A stretch of 64,000 nucleotides of DNA from Dietzia sp. B32 (GCF_024732245.1 NZ_CP093845.1:2232001-2296000); one strand, 5' to 3'. Shown: positions 1 to 8,352, counted from the first letter of the stretch. Numbers and translations are program-made. The notes: a model not told the origin generated them from the letters alone.

Positions 1-573
1 CTCGTCCAGGCCGACGTCGACGGCGAACACCTCTCCGCCGAGGAGTTCGGCTGGTTCGTCACCCTCCTGGCCGTGGCCGGGAACGAGACCACCCGCAACG
101 CCACCACCCACGGCATGGTCGCGATGCTCGAGCACCCCGAGCAGTGGGAGCTGTTCAAGCGTGAGCGGCCCGAGACCGCCTACGACGAGATCCTGCGGTG
201 GGCGTCGCCGATCACCCAGTTCCAGCGGACCGCCATGGAGGACACCGAGGTCGGAGGGGTGTCCATCGCCAAGGGCGACCGCGTGCTCATCTGTTACGGG
301 TCGGCGAACTTCGACGAAGAGGTCTTCGACGACCCCTTCAGCTTCAACATCCTCCGCGATCCGAACCCGCACGTGACCTTCGGCGGACAGGGCCCGCACT
401 ACTGCCTCGGCGCCAACCTCGCGAAGATGCAGCTCGAGCTGATCTTCAACGCGGTCGCCGATTACTTCCCGGATCTGACCGCGCTCGGCGACCCCACGCG
501 GCTCCGGTCGGGGTGGCTCAACGGCCTGACCGAGTGGAAGGTCGACCTGGGCAAGTGCCCGGTGGTCCACTGA
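1..573 (+). CDS. Cytochrome P450, CYP125-type steroid C26/C27 monooxygenase (3' part)
   Basis: The reading frame is open from the first base, so this is the C-terminal 190 residues of a P450 whose start lies outside the window. Visible P450 marks are the I-helix motif AGNETTRN, the ExxR motif in DEILRW, and the haem-binding loop FGGQGPHYCLG with the cysteine thiolate ligand. The wording around these motifs and the C-terminal SGWLNGLTEWKVD closely resembles mycobacterial CYP125, which oxidises the terminal carbon of the cholesterol side chain. I infer a sterol or branched-lipid role. The gene ends at TGA and converges on the azlCD pair, with a strong palindrome between them. Confidence 0.88.
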   Translation, partial: LVQADVDGEHLSAEEFGWFVTLLAVAGNETTRNATTHGMVAMLEHPEQWELFKRERPETAYDEILRWASPITQFQRTAMEDTEVGGVSIAKGDRVLICYGSANFDEEVFDDPFSFNILRDPNPHVTFGGQGPHYCLGANLAKMQLELIFNAVADYFPDLTALGDPTRLRSGWLNGLTEWKVDLGKCPVVH

Positions 574-620
574 GCGGCCGACCGCGCCGACCGAGGTAGC
601 GCCACCCTCGATCGCGCAGC

Positions 621-680
621 CGCGCGCAAGTCCTGCAGCCGCTTACGATATTTCGTGCGCGGCTGCAGGACTTGCGCGCG
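621..680. terminator. Large perfect palindrome between convergent genes, likely bidirectional terminator
   Basis: Two perfect 22-base arms (621-642 and 659-680) enclose a 16-base centre that itself contains ACGA/TCGT. It lies between the stop of the P450 gene and the stop of azlD, the usual place for a shared terminator. There is no T-run. The left end GCAGCCGCGCGC and the inner core recur in another palindrome at 55318-55385, so this may be a member of a dispersed repeat family rather than a simple terminator. The bases from about 685 to 747 carry imperfect GGGGCCACCCGGGCCGGC repeats. Confidence 0.6.
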
Positions 681-751
681 TGTGCGGGGCCACCCGGGCC
701 GGCCGGGCCGACGGGGCCACCCGGGCCGGCGGGGCCACCTGGCCGGCGGCA

Positions 752-1087
752 TCACACCAGTACGGTCTGCAGCAGCATGTAGGTCGCCGTCCCCAGCACG
801 ATGCTCACCGCGGCCCGTCGAAACGCGAGGTGCACAGCAAGAGTGAGCCCCAACGCGACGGCCGCCGGCACCCACGAGCCGAGCTCGGTGGTCGTGTCCC
901 GCAGGGTGTAGACCACCAGCACGACCATCACGCCGGCGGGCATCGTGCGGCCGAGGTAGCGGACAACGCCGGAATCGCGGAGGCGCGTCAGCGCCACGAA
1001 CGGGGCGGCCCGCAGCGCGAGCGTCACGAGGAACATCACGCCCAGCCCGGCGAACAGGTAGGCGGTCCCGGGAACGGCGGCGGTCAC
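752..1087 (-). CDS. azlD: AzlD-family branched-chain amino acid exporter subunit
   Basis: A 111-residue hydrophobic protein with about four membrane segments, typical in size and composition for AzlD, the small partner of AzlC in exporters of branched-chain amino acids and analogues. The GTG start at 1087 overlaps the azlC stop (GTGA), so the two are translationally coupled. Upstream codons in the same frame read through azlC in another frame and are not used. The family is known from export of leucine and azaleucine; the substrate here is not shown by sequence. Confidence 0.85.
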   Translation of the reverse strand: MTAAVPGTAYLFAGLGVMFLVTLALRAAPFVALTRLRDSGVVRYLGRTMPAGVMVVLVVYTLRDTTTELGSWVPAAVALGLTLAVHLAFRRAAVSIVLGTATYMLLQTVLV

Positions 1088-1788
1088 GTCGCGTCCCGCC
1101 CGGCACGCGTGTTCCAGACGTAGCGCAGCAACAACACCACGACGAACGCGCACAGGCCCACGATGAGCATCTGCCCGGGCGCCACCACCGCCGCGACCAG
1201 GCCGCAGAGCAGGCCGATCACCGGCGCCGGCAGGTCTCCCGAGGAGCGCCACGCGTCCACGGCCAACACGGCGAACAGGGCGGTCAGCGCGAACTGCAGC
1301 CCGTCCAGTCCTTCCGGCAGCGCGGATCCCACGAGCGCTCCGACGATGCCCGGCACCACCCACAGCGACTGGCAGGTGATCGCGATGGTCATCGTCCGGG
1401 CACCGGTCATCTCCACGCGCCGCTTGGTGGCGGTGATCGCGTACACCTCGTCGGTGAGGGCGTAGACGGCGTAGAGTCGGCCGAGCCGCGAGCGGATGGC
1501 CTCGATCGGGAAGCTCAGCCCGTAGAAGACGTGTCGGAAGTTCACCAGGAACGCCGCGGCGGCCAGCGAATACAGGGGAGTGACCGCGGTGAGCAGGCCG
1601 ATCGCGAGGAACTCCATGGAGCCGGCGTAGATGACGATCGAGAACACCGGCGCCCACCACCAGTCGAACCCCGCCTGCGTCATCAGCACCCCGAACGCCA
1701 GACCGAGCGGGACGAGTCCCAGGCCGACGGTCGAGCAGTCGGCAAGACCCTTGCGGATCTCTGCGCTGGTGGAGGGGGCGTGCGGCAC
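1084..1788 (-). CDS. azlC: AzlC-family branched-chain amino acid permease
   Basis: A 234-residue polytopic membrane protein. It carries the AzlC signatures: an N-terminal segment followed by IYAGSMEFLAIGLL, then VNFRHVFYGLS and ALTDEVYA. AzlC forms the main transport subunit of the AzlCD exporter. The GTG at 1788 is chosen because it gives the usual AzlC N-terminus; no clear ribosome site precedes it. Its stop overlaps the azlD start. It is divergent from the VOC gene at 1873, and the 84-base gap would hold both promoters. Confidence 0.87.
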   Translation of the reverse strand: MPHAPSTSAEIRKGLADCSTVGLGLVPLGLAFGVLMTQAGFDWWWAPVFSIVIYAGSMEFLAIGLLTAVTPLYSLAAAAFLVNFRHVFYGLSFPIEAIRSRLGRLYAVYALTDEVYAITATKRRVEMTGARTMTIAITCQSLWVVPGIVGALVGSALPEGLDGLQFALTALFAVLAVDAWRSSGDLPAPVIGLLCGLVAAVVAPGQMLIVGLCAFVVVLLLRYVWNTRAGRDAT

Positions 1789-1872
1789 GCCGGGCAGTCT
1801 AGCCAGCCACGATTTGGCATCACCCCCGTCGGAGCCCTTCCGCCCTCGCGCCCGTCGGCGCAGACTCTGAGC

Positions 1873-2304
1873 ATGAGCGCACACCAGCCCGGGACCCCGC
1901 CCGCCCCCACCGTGTGGCACTGCTTCCAGTGCTCGGACGCGCGCGCCGTCATCGACTGGTTGGTCGAGGCCCTGGGATTCGTCGAGACCGTCTCCCATGC
2001 CGAGGACGGCCGCATCGTGCACGCCGAACTGCTGTGGCCCGAGGGTGGCGGCATCATGCTCGGTGACCAACGGCCGGGGCCGGATGATCCCCATGCGATG
2101 CCGCCGGGAACCGGGTTGGCCTATGTGGTCACCGCCGACGCGGACACCGTCTACGAACGCGCGCGGGCCGCGGGCGCCGAGATCGTCATGGAGCTCCACG
2201 ACACCGACTACGGGGATCACACCTTTTCCGCCCGCGACCCCGAGGGCAACGTGTGGTCGGTGGGTCAGTACCGAGGCGAACCCCTGCCGACCGGGACGTC
2301 CTGA
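1873..2304 (+). CDS. VOC/glyoxalase-fold protein
   Basis: A 143-residue protein with the vicinal-oxygen-chelate fold pattern of paired beta-alpha-beta-beta-beta units: VWHCFQCSDARAVIDWLVEALGF in the first half and the family-typical ending FSARDPEGNVWSVGQY in the second. VOC proteins include glyoxalases, ring-cleaving dioxygenases and antibiotic-binding proteins; sequence alone does not choose between them. ATG at 1873 gives the usual family N-terminus. It converges on the MFS gene at 2349. Confidence 0.82.
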   Translation: MSAHQPGTPPAPTVWHCFQCSDARAVIDWLVEALGFVETVSHAEDGRIVHAELLWPEGGGIMLGDQRPGPDDPHAMPPGTGLAYVVTADADTVYERARAAGAEIVMELHDTDYGDHTFSARDPEGNVWSVGQYRGEPLPTGTS

Positions 2305-2348
2305 CGCAGCGGCCGTCGGGGCAGGCCCGGCCCGCGACCAGCCCCTCC

Positions 2349-3623
2349 TCAGACCCGCACGACGTCTGCGCGCGGTACCAGCGGGATCGCCACCGCGGCG
2401 ACCACCGCCGCGCCCGTGAACACCGGCCAGTAACCGACCGCCTCGATCACGGCAGCGACCAGGGGAGTGGACGCCGCGATCGCCACGAACTGCGCGGTGT
2501 TCTGCACGCCCAGCGCGCGCCCGCTCCACCGCGGGCCGGCGTATTCGGCGACGGCGGTGAACGCCAGGCCGTTGTCGGACACCGAGAGGACGGTCGCGAC
2601 CACGCCGAGCGTCACGGCGATCACCCCGGGGGCTCCCAGCGCCTCGGCCACAGCGAGGGCCGCCAGGCCGCCGGTGACCGAGACCGCCACAGCGCGAAGG
2701 GGTCTCACCCGCGATCCGACCCGATCCGACACCGCTCCGGCCACGATCCTGGCAACCGCCCCGAGCACCTGGCTCACCGTCACCACGATGCCCGCGGAGA
2801 CCGCCGACCAGCCGTGCCCCAGCACGAGCCACGCCAGCAGGAACGCCTGCAGCATGCCCTGCGGCAGGACGAGGAGCACTGACGCGCCGTGCACCCGGGC
2901 CAGGTAGCGCGAGCCGCGGTACGGCGACGCGTCCGACGGCGCGGGGGGCGGCGGCTCCGCGATCGACGATGCGCCGGTCGCCCTGGGGGCCGGGGCGACC
3001 GGCGCCGGCGGGGGAGCAGGCGGGTCGGTGACGACGACGAGGGCCGCGACCGCCGAGACCACGGCCATGGCCAGGGGTATCGCGAAGGCAGCGGCCAATC
3101 CGTACGACTGCGCGAGGAGCGGCATGGTCATGGCCGCGACCGCGGATCCGGCCGGCTGCGACATCTGCCGGACTCCCATGGCGAGCCCGCGGCGGTGGGC
3201 CGGGAACCAGCTGACGACCAGGCGCCCGCTGGCGGAGTTCCCCGAGGCGGTGAAGGCCCCGGTGACCAGCAGAAGGATCGCCAGCAGTGCGAAGGCGTCG
3301 ACGAACAGCGCGGCGGTGAGGGCGATCGCGGCGCCGATGGAACCGGAGACCAGGACCAGCTTCTCGCTCGTGCGGTCGACGAGCCAGCCCCAGGCGATCA
3401 ACGCCGTGGCCATTCCCACCAGCGGCATCGCGACCAGCACCCCGGCCCGCGAGAGCGACAGCCCCTCGGCGGTCGTGAGGTGGGGGAGCAGGAAGCCCAC
3501 GCCGACGACGAACGCCGAGCCCGACGCGGCGACGAACGTGGCGACGGCCAGCACCAGCCAGTGCCGCGCGGTCACCGCCGTTTCTGCACCCTCACCCGTC
3601 TCCACCTGCATGAGCCTAGGCAT
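2349..3623 (-). CDS. MFS transporter
   Basis: A 424-residue major facilitator with about twelve membrane segments and a Pro/Ala-rich central loop (around residues 205-240) dividing the two six-helix halves. The first loop contains WGWLVDRTSEKLVL, matching the GxxxDRxGRR-type motif A. ATG at 3623 places a short cytoplasmic tail before the first helix; a second ATG lies at 3611. The substrate cannot be read from sequence. An inverted repeat lies just upstream at 3646-3662. Confidence 0.85.
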   Translation of the reverse strand: MPRLMQVETGEGAETAVTARHWLVLAVATFVAASGSAFVVGVGFLLPHLTTAEGLSLSRAGVLVAMPLVGMATALIAWGWLVDRTSEKLVLVSGSIGAAIALTAALFVDAFALLAILLLVTGAFTASGNSASGRLVVSWFPAHRRGLAMGVRQMSQPAGSAVAAMTMPLLAQSYGLAAAFAIPLAMAVVSAVAALVVVTDPPAPPPAPVAPAPRATGASSIAEPPPPAPSDASPYRGSRYLARVHGASVLLVLPQGMLQAFLLAWLVLGHGWSAVSAGIVVTVSQVLGAVARIVAGAVSDRVGSRVRPLRAVAVSVTGGLAALAVAEALGAPGVIAVTLGVVATVLSVSDNGLAFTAVAEYAGPRWSGRALGVQNTAQFVAIAASTPLVAAVIEAVGYWPVFTGAAVVAAVAIPLVPRADVVRV

Positions 3624-3645
3624 GATCTCATTGTTTAGAAAGATG

Positions 3646-3662
3646 ATCCCAATTAGTGGGAT
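3646..3662. promoter_or_regulatory. Inverted repeat upstream of the MFS gene, candidate operator
   Basis: The sequence ATCCCA-ATTAG-TGGGAT has perfect six-base arms. It sits in a locally AT-rich stretch (3624-3675) 23 bases before the MFS start codon, where a promoter for that gene is expected. No regulator gene is adjacent, so the cognate repressor is unknown. Confidence 0.4.
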
Positions 3663-3681
3663 TACTATTGGCCGGGGCTCG

Positions 3682-4314
3682 TCAGTTGACGTCGCCGTCC
3701 TGGACGTAGGTGGCGTACAGGGGCAGCGGCATCTCCTGCCGTCGCAGCACCGCGCCCCAGACGTCGACGCGGGCGGGGGCGAGCAGGTCGCTGGGCAGGC
3801 TGGGCGCGACGTACCAGTCACCGCGGTCGAGCTCGTCCTGCAGCTGCCCGGGGGCCCAGCCGGTATAGCCCACGAACACCCGCATCCCCTCGACGTGGTC
3901 CCGCAGCAGGTCGGGGTCACTGTCCAGGTCCACCACGTGCACCCGACCCTCGATCTGTTGGAGCCCCACGAACCGATCGCCGTCGACACCCGAGCCGAGC
4001 ACCACCAACGCGATTCCGGTGTCGGGTTTGACGGGACCGCCGATGTGGAAGACGGACGGGGGAGCGCAGATCTCGGCCCAGGCGGGCAGGATCGACTCCA
4101 CCTCGGTCTCGCTCGGACGGGTGATGACCACCCCCAGGGAGCCCGAGTGGTCGTGCTCGATCATGTAGATGATCGCTCGCTGGAAGTTGGGGTCGGGCAT
4201 GTCGGGCGCCGCGATGAGCAGCGAACCGGCGACGGGGTCACGCTTGTCCATCGCGGAGTAGAGGCGGTCGCCGAACAGGCCGCCGCCACCCAGATCGTCC
4301 GGTCCCGTGTCCAT
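3682..4314 (-). CDS. YqgE/AlgH family protein (DUF179)
   Basis: A 210-residue soluble protein of the YqgE/AlgH family. Signatures are GSLLIAAPDMPDPNFQRAIIYMIEHD near the N-terminus, GSLGVVITRP, HIGGPV, and the loop VFVGYTGWAPGQLQDEL. The family fold is known but its biochemical role is not settled; AlgH was linked to alginate regulation in Pseudomonas. In mycobacteria a member (Rv0038) also lies fairly near the origin. ATG at 4314 gives the usual length. It is divergent from the MFS gene on the other strand. Confidence 0.9.
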   Translation of the reverse strand: MDTGPDDLGGGGLFGDRLYSAMDKRDPVAGSLLIAAPDMPDPNFQRAIIYMIEHDHSGSLGVVITRPSETEVESILPAWAEICAPPSVFHIGGPVKPDTGIALVVLGSGVDGDRFVGLQQIEGRVHVVDLDSDPDLLRDHVEGMRVFVGYTGWAPGQLQDELDRGDWYVAPSLPSDLLAPARVDVWGAVLRRQEMPLPLYATYVQDGDVN

Positions 4315-4447
4315 GTCCCCATGATGCCCCCGTCGTCGCCGACCCACACGCGCGTCCCCTCGATCGGGCTCCGCCGCGGTGGTCCGCGCCCGTGAGGTGA
4401 CCGCTCGTGTGGTGAGGGTTCGAGTCGTGGACGATACGGTGACTTGG

Positions 4448-5854
4448 GTGACCTCCCTGTCCGCCGACCCGGTCGGCCCCCCGCGCGGACGAATGGCCGC
4501 CGCAGTGCGCGAGTCGGACGGCCTCGGCCGGTTGTCCACGGCACGCCTGGCCGCCCTGCTCAGCGAGGGCATCCACCAGGCCGCGCTGGGCGGGATCGTG
4601 TTGTTCAGTCCGGAATCCGCGACGACGCCGGCCGCCATCGTCGGTGGGTTCGCCGTCATGCTGCTGCCGTATTCGATCGTCGGGCCCTTCGCGGCCGCCG
4701 CGCTCGACCGGTGGGACCGCCGGGTCGTCGTCGCGGTCGCGGCCCTGGTCAGGACGGTCGCCATCATCGCGACCATTGCTCTGATCGCCGCCGGGGCCGT
4801 CCACACCGGGACAGGCCTGGCGGCATTGTTCGCGCTGTCGCTCGTGGCCATCGGTCTCGGCCGCCTCATCAACACCGGCATGACCGCGGCCATGCCCAAG
4901 GTGGTGCCCGACCGGATCCTCGCCGCCACCAACTCGGTCCTGGTCACCGTGGGGTCGATCATCACGGCCATCGGCGCGGTGGCCGCCTTCGCGGTCCTGG
5001 CCGTCCTGGGCGCCGGGGACAACGCCGTGTCGTGGACCCTCGTGCCGTCCGTGATCGCCGCGCTGGTGGGGGTCTGGGCGATCCTGGCCCTGCCGCACCG
5101 GCACCTGGGCCCCGACGACGACGAGCTCGGCGCCGATCCGGGCCGGGCCGTCACTCGGGAGGCGCTCGCCCTGTTCGCCGGTGGACTGGCCGAGGGCGTC
5201 CGGGCCGCCCGTTCCACGACCCTCGTGTGGGTGTCCCTGGCCGGCGTGACGCTCGGCCGGGCGGCGTTCGGGATCACCACGATGCTGGCGATCCTGCTGC
5301 TGCGCGACGCCGAGTCCGCAGGAGCGGGCGGCCCCGTGGTCGCCGGGATGGGCGGGTTCGGACTGATGTCGGCTGCGGTGGCCGCCGGAATGGGCCTGGC
5401 GGCCGTCGTCACCCCGTGGGCGATCGCCCGTCGGCGGCGGATCGCCATCGTGGCGTCGGGGGCGGTCCTGTCGGGGGTCGCCCAGCTCGCGGTCGGGCCG
5501 ACCCTCGACCCGACCGCGCTGGTCGTGGGTGCGGTCGCGATCGGTCTGGGCGCCCAGGTGGTCAAGCTCGTCGCGGACAACGCCATGCAGACCGATGTCC
5601 CCGACGCCCGCCGCGGCGGGGTCTTCGCGCTGCAGGACGCCCTGTTCAACTCGGCGTTCGTGGTGGGGATGGTCGCCATCCTGCCCCTGGTGCCGGCGGA
5701 CGGGCGGTCGGTGCCGTTGATGCTGGTCCCGGCCGCGCTGTACGCCGCCGCCGCGGCGGTCGCCGCGGTTCCGGCCGCTCGCACGCGGTCAGGAGCCGAG
5801 CCCGAGCGAGCCCGCCGCGATCGAACCGCCACCGACCGAACCACCACCCACTGA
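4448..5854 (+). CDS. MFS transporter, DHA3-like
   Basis: A membrane protein of about 468 residues with twelve predicted helices. The segment LLPYSIVGPFAAAALDRWDRRVV is the motif-A region typical of drug:H+ antiporter-3 type MFS proteins. Several in-frame GTG codons (4379, 4427, 4439, 4448) could start it; 4448 is chosen because it leaves a short cytoplasmic tail before STARLAALLSEG, but the start is uncertain. The last 66 bases overlap the tail of the repeat-protein gene on the opposite strand. Confidence 0.78.
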   Translation: MTSLSADPVGPPRGRMAAAVRESDGLGRLSTARLAALLSEGIHQAALGGIVLFSPESATTPAAIVGGFAVMLLPYSIVGPFAAAALDRWDRRVVVAVAALVRTVAIIATIALIAAGAVHTGTGLAALFALSLVAIGLGRLINTGMTAAMPKVVPDRILAATNSVLVTVGSIITAIGAVAAFAVLAVLGAGDNAVSWTLVPSVIAALVGVWAILALPHRHLGPDDDELGADPGRAVTREALALFAGGLAEGVRAARSTTLVWVSLAGVTLGRAAFGITTMLAILLLRDAESAGAGGPVVAGMGGFGLMSAAVAAGMGLAAVVTPWAIARRRRIAIVASGAVLSGVAQLAVGPTLDPTALVVGAVAIGLGAQVVKLVADNAMQTDVPDARRGGVFALQDALFNSAFVVGMVAILPLVPADGRSVPLMLVPAALYAAAAAVAAVPAARTRSGAEPERARRDRTATDRTTTH

Positions 5855-6961
5855 CCCTCCTCCCACAGAGCCACCGCCCACAGAGCCCGCGGCGACTGAA
5901 CCGCCACCCACCGAGCCTGCACCCACCGAGCCGCCGCCGACGCTCCCTGCGCCGACCGAACCCGCCCCGACCGAACCCGCGCCCATCGACCCGGCGGCAG
6001 CGGATCCCGCCGCAGCCGAGCCCGCCGCGGCGGAACCGACAGCTCCGGCGCCACCACCAACCGAGCCACCACCGATCGCACCGGCGTCGATGACCCCCGT
6101 CCCGACCACTCCTGTGGCAGAGCCCGCGTCGAGGTGCGGGAACTCGAGACGGGGCGGCTCGAAGGGCAGGGCGGCGTCGAGCAGCCCGTCTCCGTTGACG
6201 TCGGCAACCGAGAGCCACCCGCTACCCGTGTCGACGGTGATGGAGCCGTCATCCTCGACGACAGGGGCGGCGGGCAGGGGATTCGTCCCGCCCTGGACCG
6301 GCGGCGGCACCGGATCCGGCTCGGCGACCGGCGGGGTGGTCCACCTGGCCGAGTCCGTGGCAGCGGCCGACCCGTGGTGGATCGCACCGATCGCATCGGA
6401 CAACAGCGCGCCCCAGTCCGGCAGCTCCCCGAGCGCCTCCGAGCCGGTGGCGATCGCCTCCGCGCCCGCGGCCAGCGAGCCGTCGACCAGGGCTCCCGCC
6501 CCCTCGGCACCGGCCGACATCGACCCGGCCAGCACCGATCCGGCCGCCACTGATCCCGCCCCGACCGAGCCCGCGCCAGCCGACCCCGCGCCGACCGAAC
6601 CTCCGCCCACCGAGCCACCGCCCACAGACCCGCCCCCCACCGAGCCGCCGCCCACAGACCCCGCGCCGAGGGATCCGGCGCCCGCGGATCCCGCCGCGAG
6701 CGCGCCCGCGCCTCCCGCATAGACGTTCCACAGCCCGCGATCACCGTCGTCGGCGTAGGCCACCTGGGCGGCGGTGCCGACGTCGGTCACCACGAGATCC
6801 GCGACGCCGTCGACGTCCGAATCCCAGAGGGCGTCGTCGGCGTAACCGTCACCGTCGAAGTCCAACCACAGCGCGTCTGCCGCACCGGTCCCGAGCGTGA
6901 GGTCGGGCTCGCCCTGCCACTGCGTCGGGTCCCCGACGCCGTCTCCGAAGAAGTAGTCCAT
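5789..6961 (-). CDS. Gly/Ser pentapeptide-repeat protein with Asp-rich calcium-binding-like motifs
   Basis: A 390-residue protein that I do not recognise as a named family. Residues 1-75 hold DFDGDGYADDALWDSDVDGVAD, an Asp pattern like type-3 thrombospondin, dockerin or EF-hand-like calcium loops; a second such motif, VADVNGDGLLDAAL, occurs near residue 260. Two long blocks of pentapeptides of the form GGGSV, GAGSV or AAGSV flank the middle part, which includes a proline-rich stretch. No signal peptide or membrane segment is clear. ATG at 6961 begins the conserved-looking MDYFFGDG segment; an upstream GTG/ATG is possible. Its 3' end overlaps the MFS gene by 66 bases. Confidence 0.7.
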   Translation of the reverse strand: MDYFFGDGVGDPTQWQGEPDLTLGTGAADALWLDFDGDGYADDALWDSDVDGVADLVVTDVGTAAQVAYADDGDRGLWNVYAGGAGALAAGSAGAGSLGAGSVGGGSVGGGSVGGGSVGGGSVGAGSAGAGSVGAGSVAAGSVLAGSMSAGAEGAGALVDGSLAAGAEAIATGSEALGELPDWGALLSDAIGAIHHGSAAATDSARWTTPPVAEPDPVPPPVQGGTNPLPAAPVVEDDGSITVDTGSGWLSVADVNGDGLLDAALPFEPPRLEFPHLDAGSATGVVGTGVIDAGAIGGGSVGGGAGAVGSAAAGSAAAGSAAAGSMGAGSVGAGSVGAGSVGGGSVGAGSVGGGSVAAGSVGGGSVGGGSVGGGSVGGGSIAAGSLGLGS

Positions 6962-7008
6962 GACGAGAATCGTGTCCCGGACACCCGACCCGGACCAGCC
7001 CCGATCCG

Positions 7009-7044
7009 CGATCTGTGGAGCAGCGATCCGTAATCCACAGATCG
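7009..7044. promoter_or_regulatory. Inverted repeat with 11-base arms between two minus-strand genes
   Basis: Arms CGATCTGTGGA (7009-7019) and TCCACAGATCG (7034-7044) are perfect complements around a 14-base loop. The element follows the stop of the mannosyltransferase gene at 7069 and precedes the repeat-protein gene at 6961. It could be a terminator or an operator. The right arm contains TAATCCACA, one base from a DnaA box. Confidence 0.45.
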
Positions 7045-7068
7045 CCATTCCGCCTTGACGGCGGGCGC

Positions 7069-8352
7069 TCAGCGGCTCGCGGTGGCCCTGTCGAGCAGCG
7101 CGGGTTGTTCGGGGTCGCCGCCCAGGTCGGGGCGGCCGAGGCGGGACGCCCGGAGTCCGACGACGACGAGGAAGATCGCCGCCCAGATCAGGTAGGCGTT
7201 GCCGACGAGGTGCTCAAGCGGGCCCCAGCCGAGTTCGCGGTCCTCGCTGTGCGGCACCCACCACTGCGGTGTGCCCAGGAAGACCACCACGCCGCTGCCG
7301 GCCAGGGCGAGCCAGCCGCGCTCGTCGTCGTCGCCGTCTCGCCCCGCGCGGTCGGCCCACACCAGGGTGAGCACGATCGCCGGCACCGCCCACACCCAGT
7401 GGTGCCCCCACGACACGGGCGAGCAGAACAGCGCCACGTGACCCACCGCCACCGCGGCGGCCACCTCGTGGCCGGACCGCAGCAGCCGCCACGACACCCA
7501 CGCGATCCCCAGGCCGATCGCCGCGGACACCACGAACCACGCGACCGACGCCGCGGTGTCCTCTAGCCCGAGGCGGTGCACGAACCCGTTCACCGACTGG
7601 TTGGACGTGAACGCCAGACCGCCGATCCGGGCCGGGTCACGGATGGCGAAGGTCCAGTAGCGGGCCGAGTCGTCCGGGGTGAGCAGGTGCCCGATCCCGG
7701 TGAACGCGAGGGCCGAGACGACCGCCGTGGCCAGCCCGCGCCAGTCGCGCCGCAGCACGAAGTACAGCAGGAACACCGCCGGGGTGAGCTTGATGGCCAT
7801 CGCCAACCCGGTGAGGGTGCCGCCCCACCAGCGGCCGCGGCCGCGGATCACGTCGACCAGCACCAGCGCCATGAGGAAGACGTTGACCTGCCCGAACCCG
7901 ATCGTCTCGCGCACCGGGCCGAACCACAGTGCCACCGCCACGATGGCTGCCGTGAGCCACCACAACTCCCGCTGCGGGCGTTCGCACGTGCGCGTGAGCA
8001 CCAGGTGCACGACATAGGCCAGCACCGCGATGGTCGCCAGCGTGATCAGCGCGGACGCGACCGCCAACGGCACCAGCGTGAGCAGTGAGAAGAGCTGCGC
8101 CGACAGCGGGGGATAGGTGAACGGCAGGTGGGCGCCCTGGGCGAGCTGCGGCAGCTCGCCGTAGAGGTCGCCACCGTCGCGGAACACCTGCCCGCCGACG
8201 CGGTAGACGTCGAGGTCGATGCGGTACGGCGGGGTCTGCTGCAGCCCCGGGATTCCGACGGTGTGCAGCAGCGTGCCGACGACGGCGAGGACGGCGACGA
8301 CGACCCGCGCAGCGGCCGAACCGAGGTAGCGGTCGACCGCTCCGCCAATCAT
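7069..8352 (-). CDS. GT87 polyprenyl-phosphate-mannose-dependent mannosyltransferase (DUF2029)
   Basis: A 427-residue polytopic protein of the DUF2029/GT87 family, membrane glycosyltransferases of the GT-C type that add alpha-mannose to lipomannan-type glycolipids from polyprenyl-phospho-mannose. The first outer loop carries YRIDLDVYRVGG, holding the Asp expected of GT-C catalysis, and FTYPPLSA; later segments include GFGQVNVFLMALVLVD and AIKLTPAVFLLYFV, both characteristic of the family. ATG at 8352 overlaps the pcnA stop (ATGA), so the two genes are coupled. Which mannose it adds is not clear. Confidence 0.85.
   Translation of the reverse strand: MIGGAVDRYLGSAAARVVVAVLAVVGTLLHTVGIPGLQQTPPYRIDLDVYRVGGQVFRDGGDLYGELPQLAQGAHLPFTYPPLSAQLFSLLTLVPLAVASALITLATIAVLAYVVHLVLTRTCERPQRELWWLTAAIVAVALWFGPVRETIGFGQVNVFLMALVLVDVIRGRGRWWGGTLTGLAMAIKLTPAVFLLYFVLRRDWRGLATAVVSALAFTGIGHLLTPDDSARYWTFAIRDPARIGGLAFTSNQSVNGFVHRLGLEDTAASVAWFVVSAAIGLGIAWVSWRLLRSGHEVAAAVAVGHVALFCSPVSWGHHWVWAVPAIVLTLVWADRAGRDGDDDERGWLALAGSGVVVFLGTPQWWVPHSEDRELGWGPLEHLVGNAYLIWAAIFLVVVGLRASRLGRPDLGGDPEQPALLDRATASR

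Noticed and set aside
685-747. GC-rich repeats as a CRISPR array
   Set aside because: The repeats are short, imperfect and nearly contiguous, with no spacers and no cas genes in the window.
4315-6744. Long minus-strand frame continuous with the YqgE gene
   Set aside because: Only the last 210 codons match a known family; the rest is an Arg/Ala/Thr-rich shadow of the MFS and repeat-protein genes.
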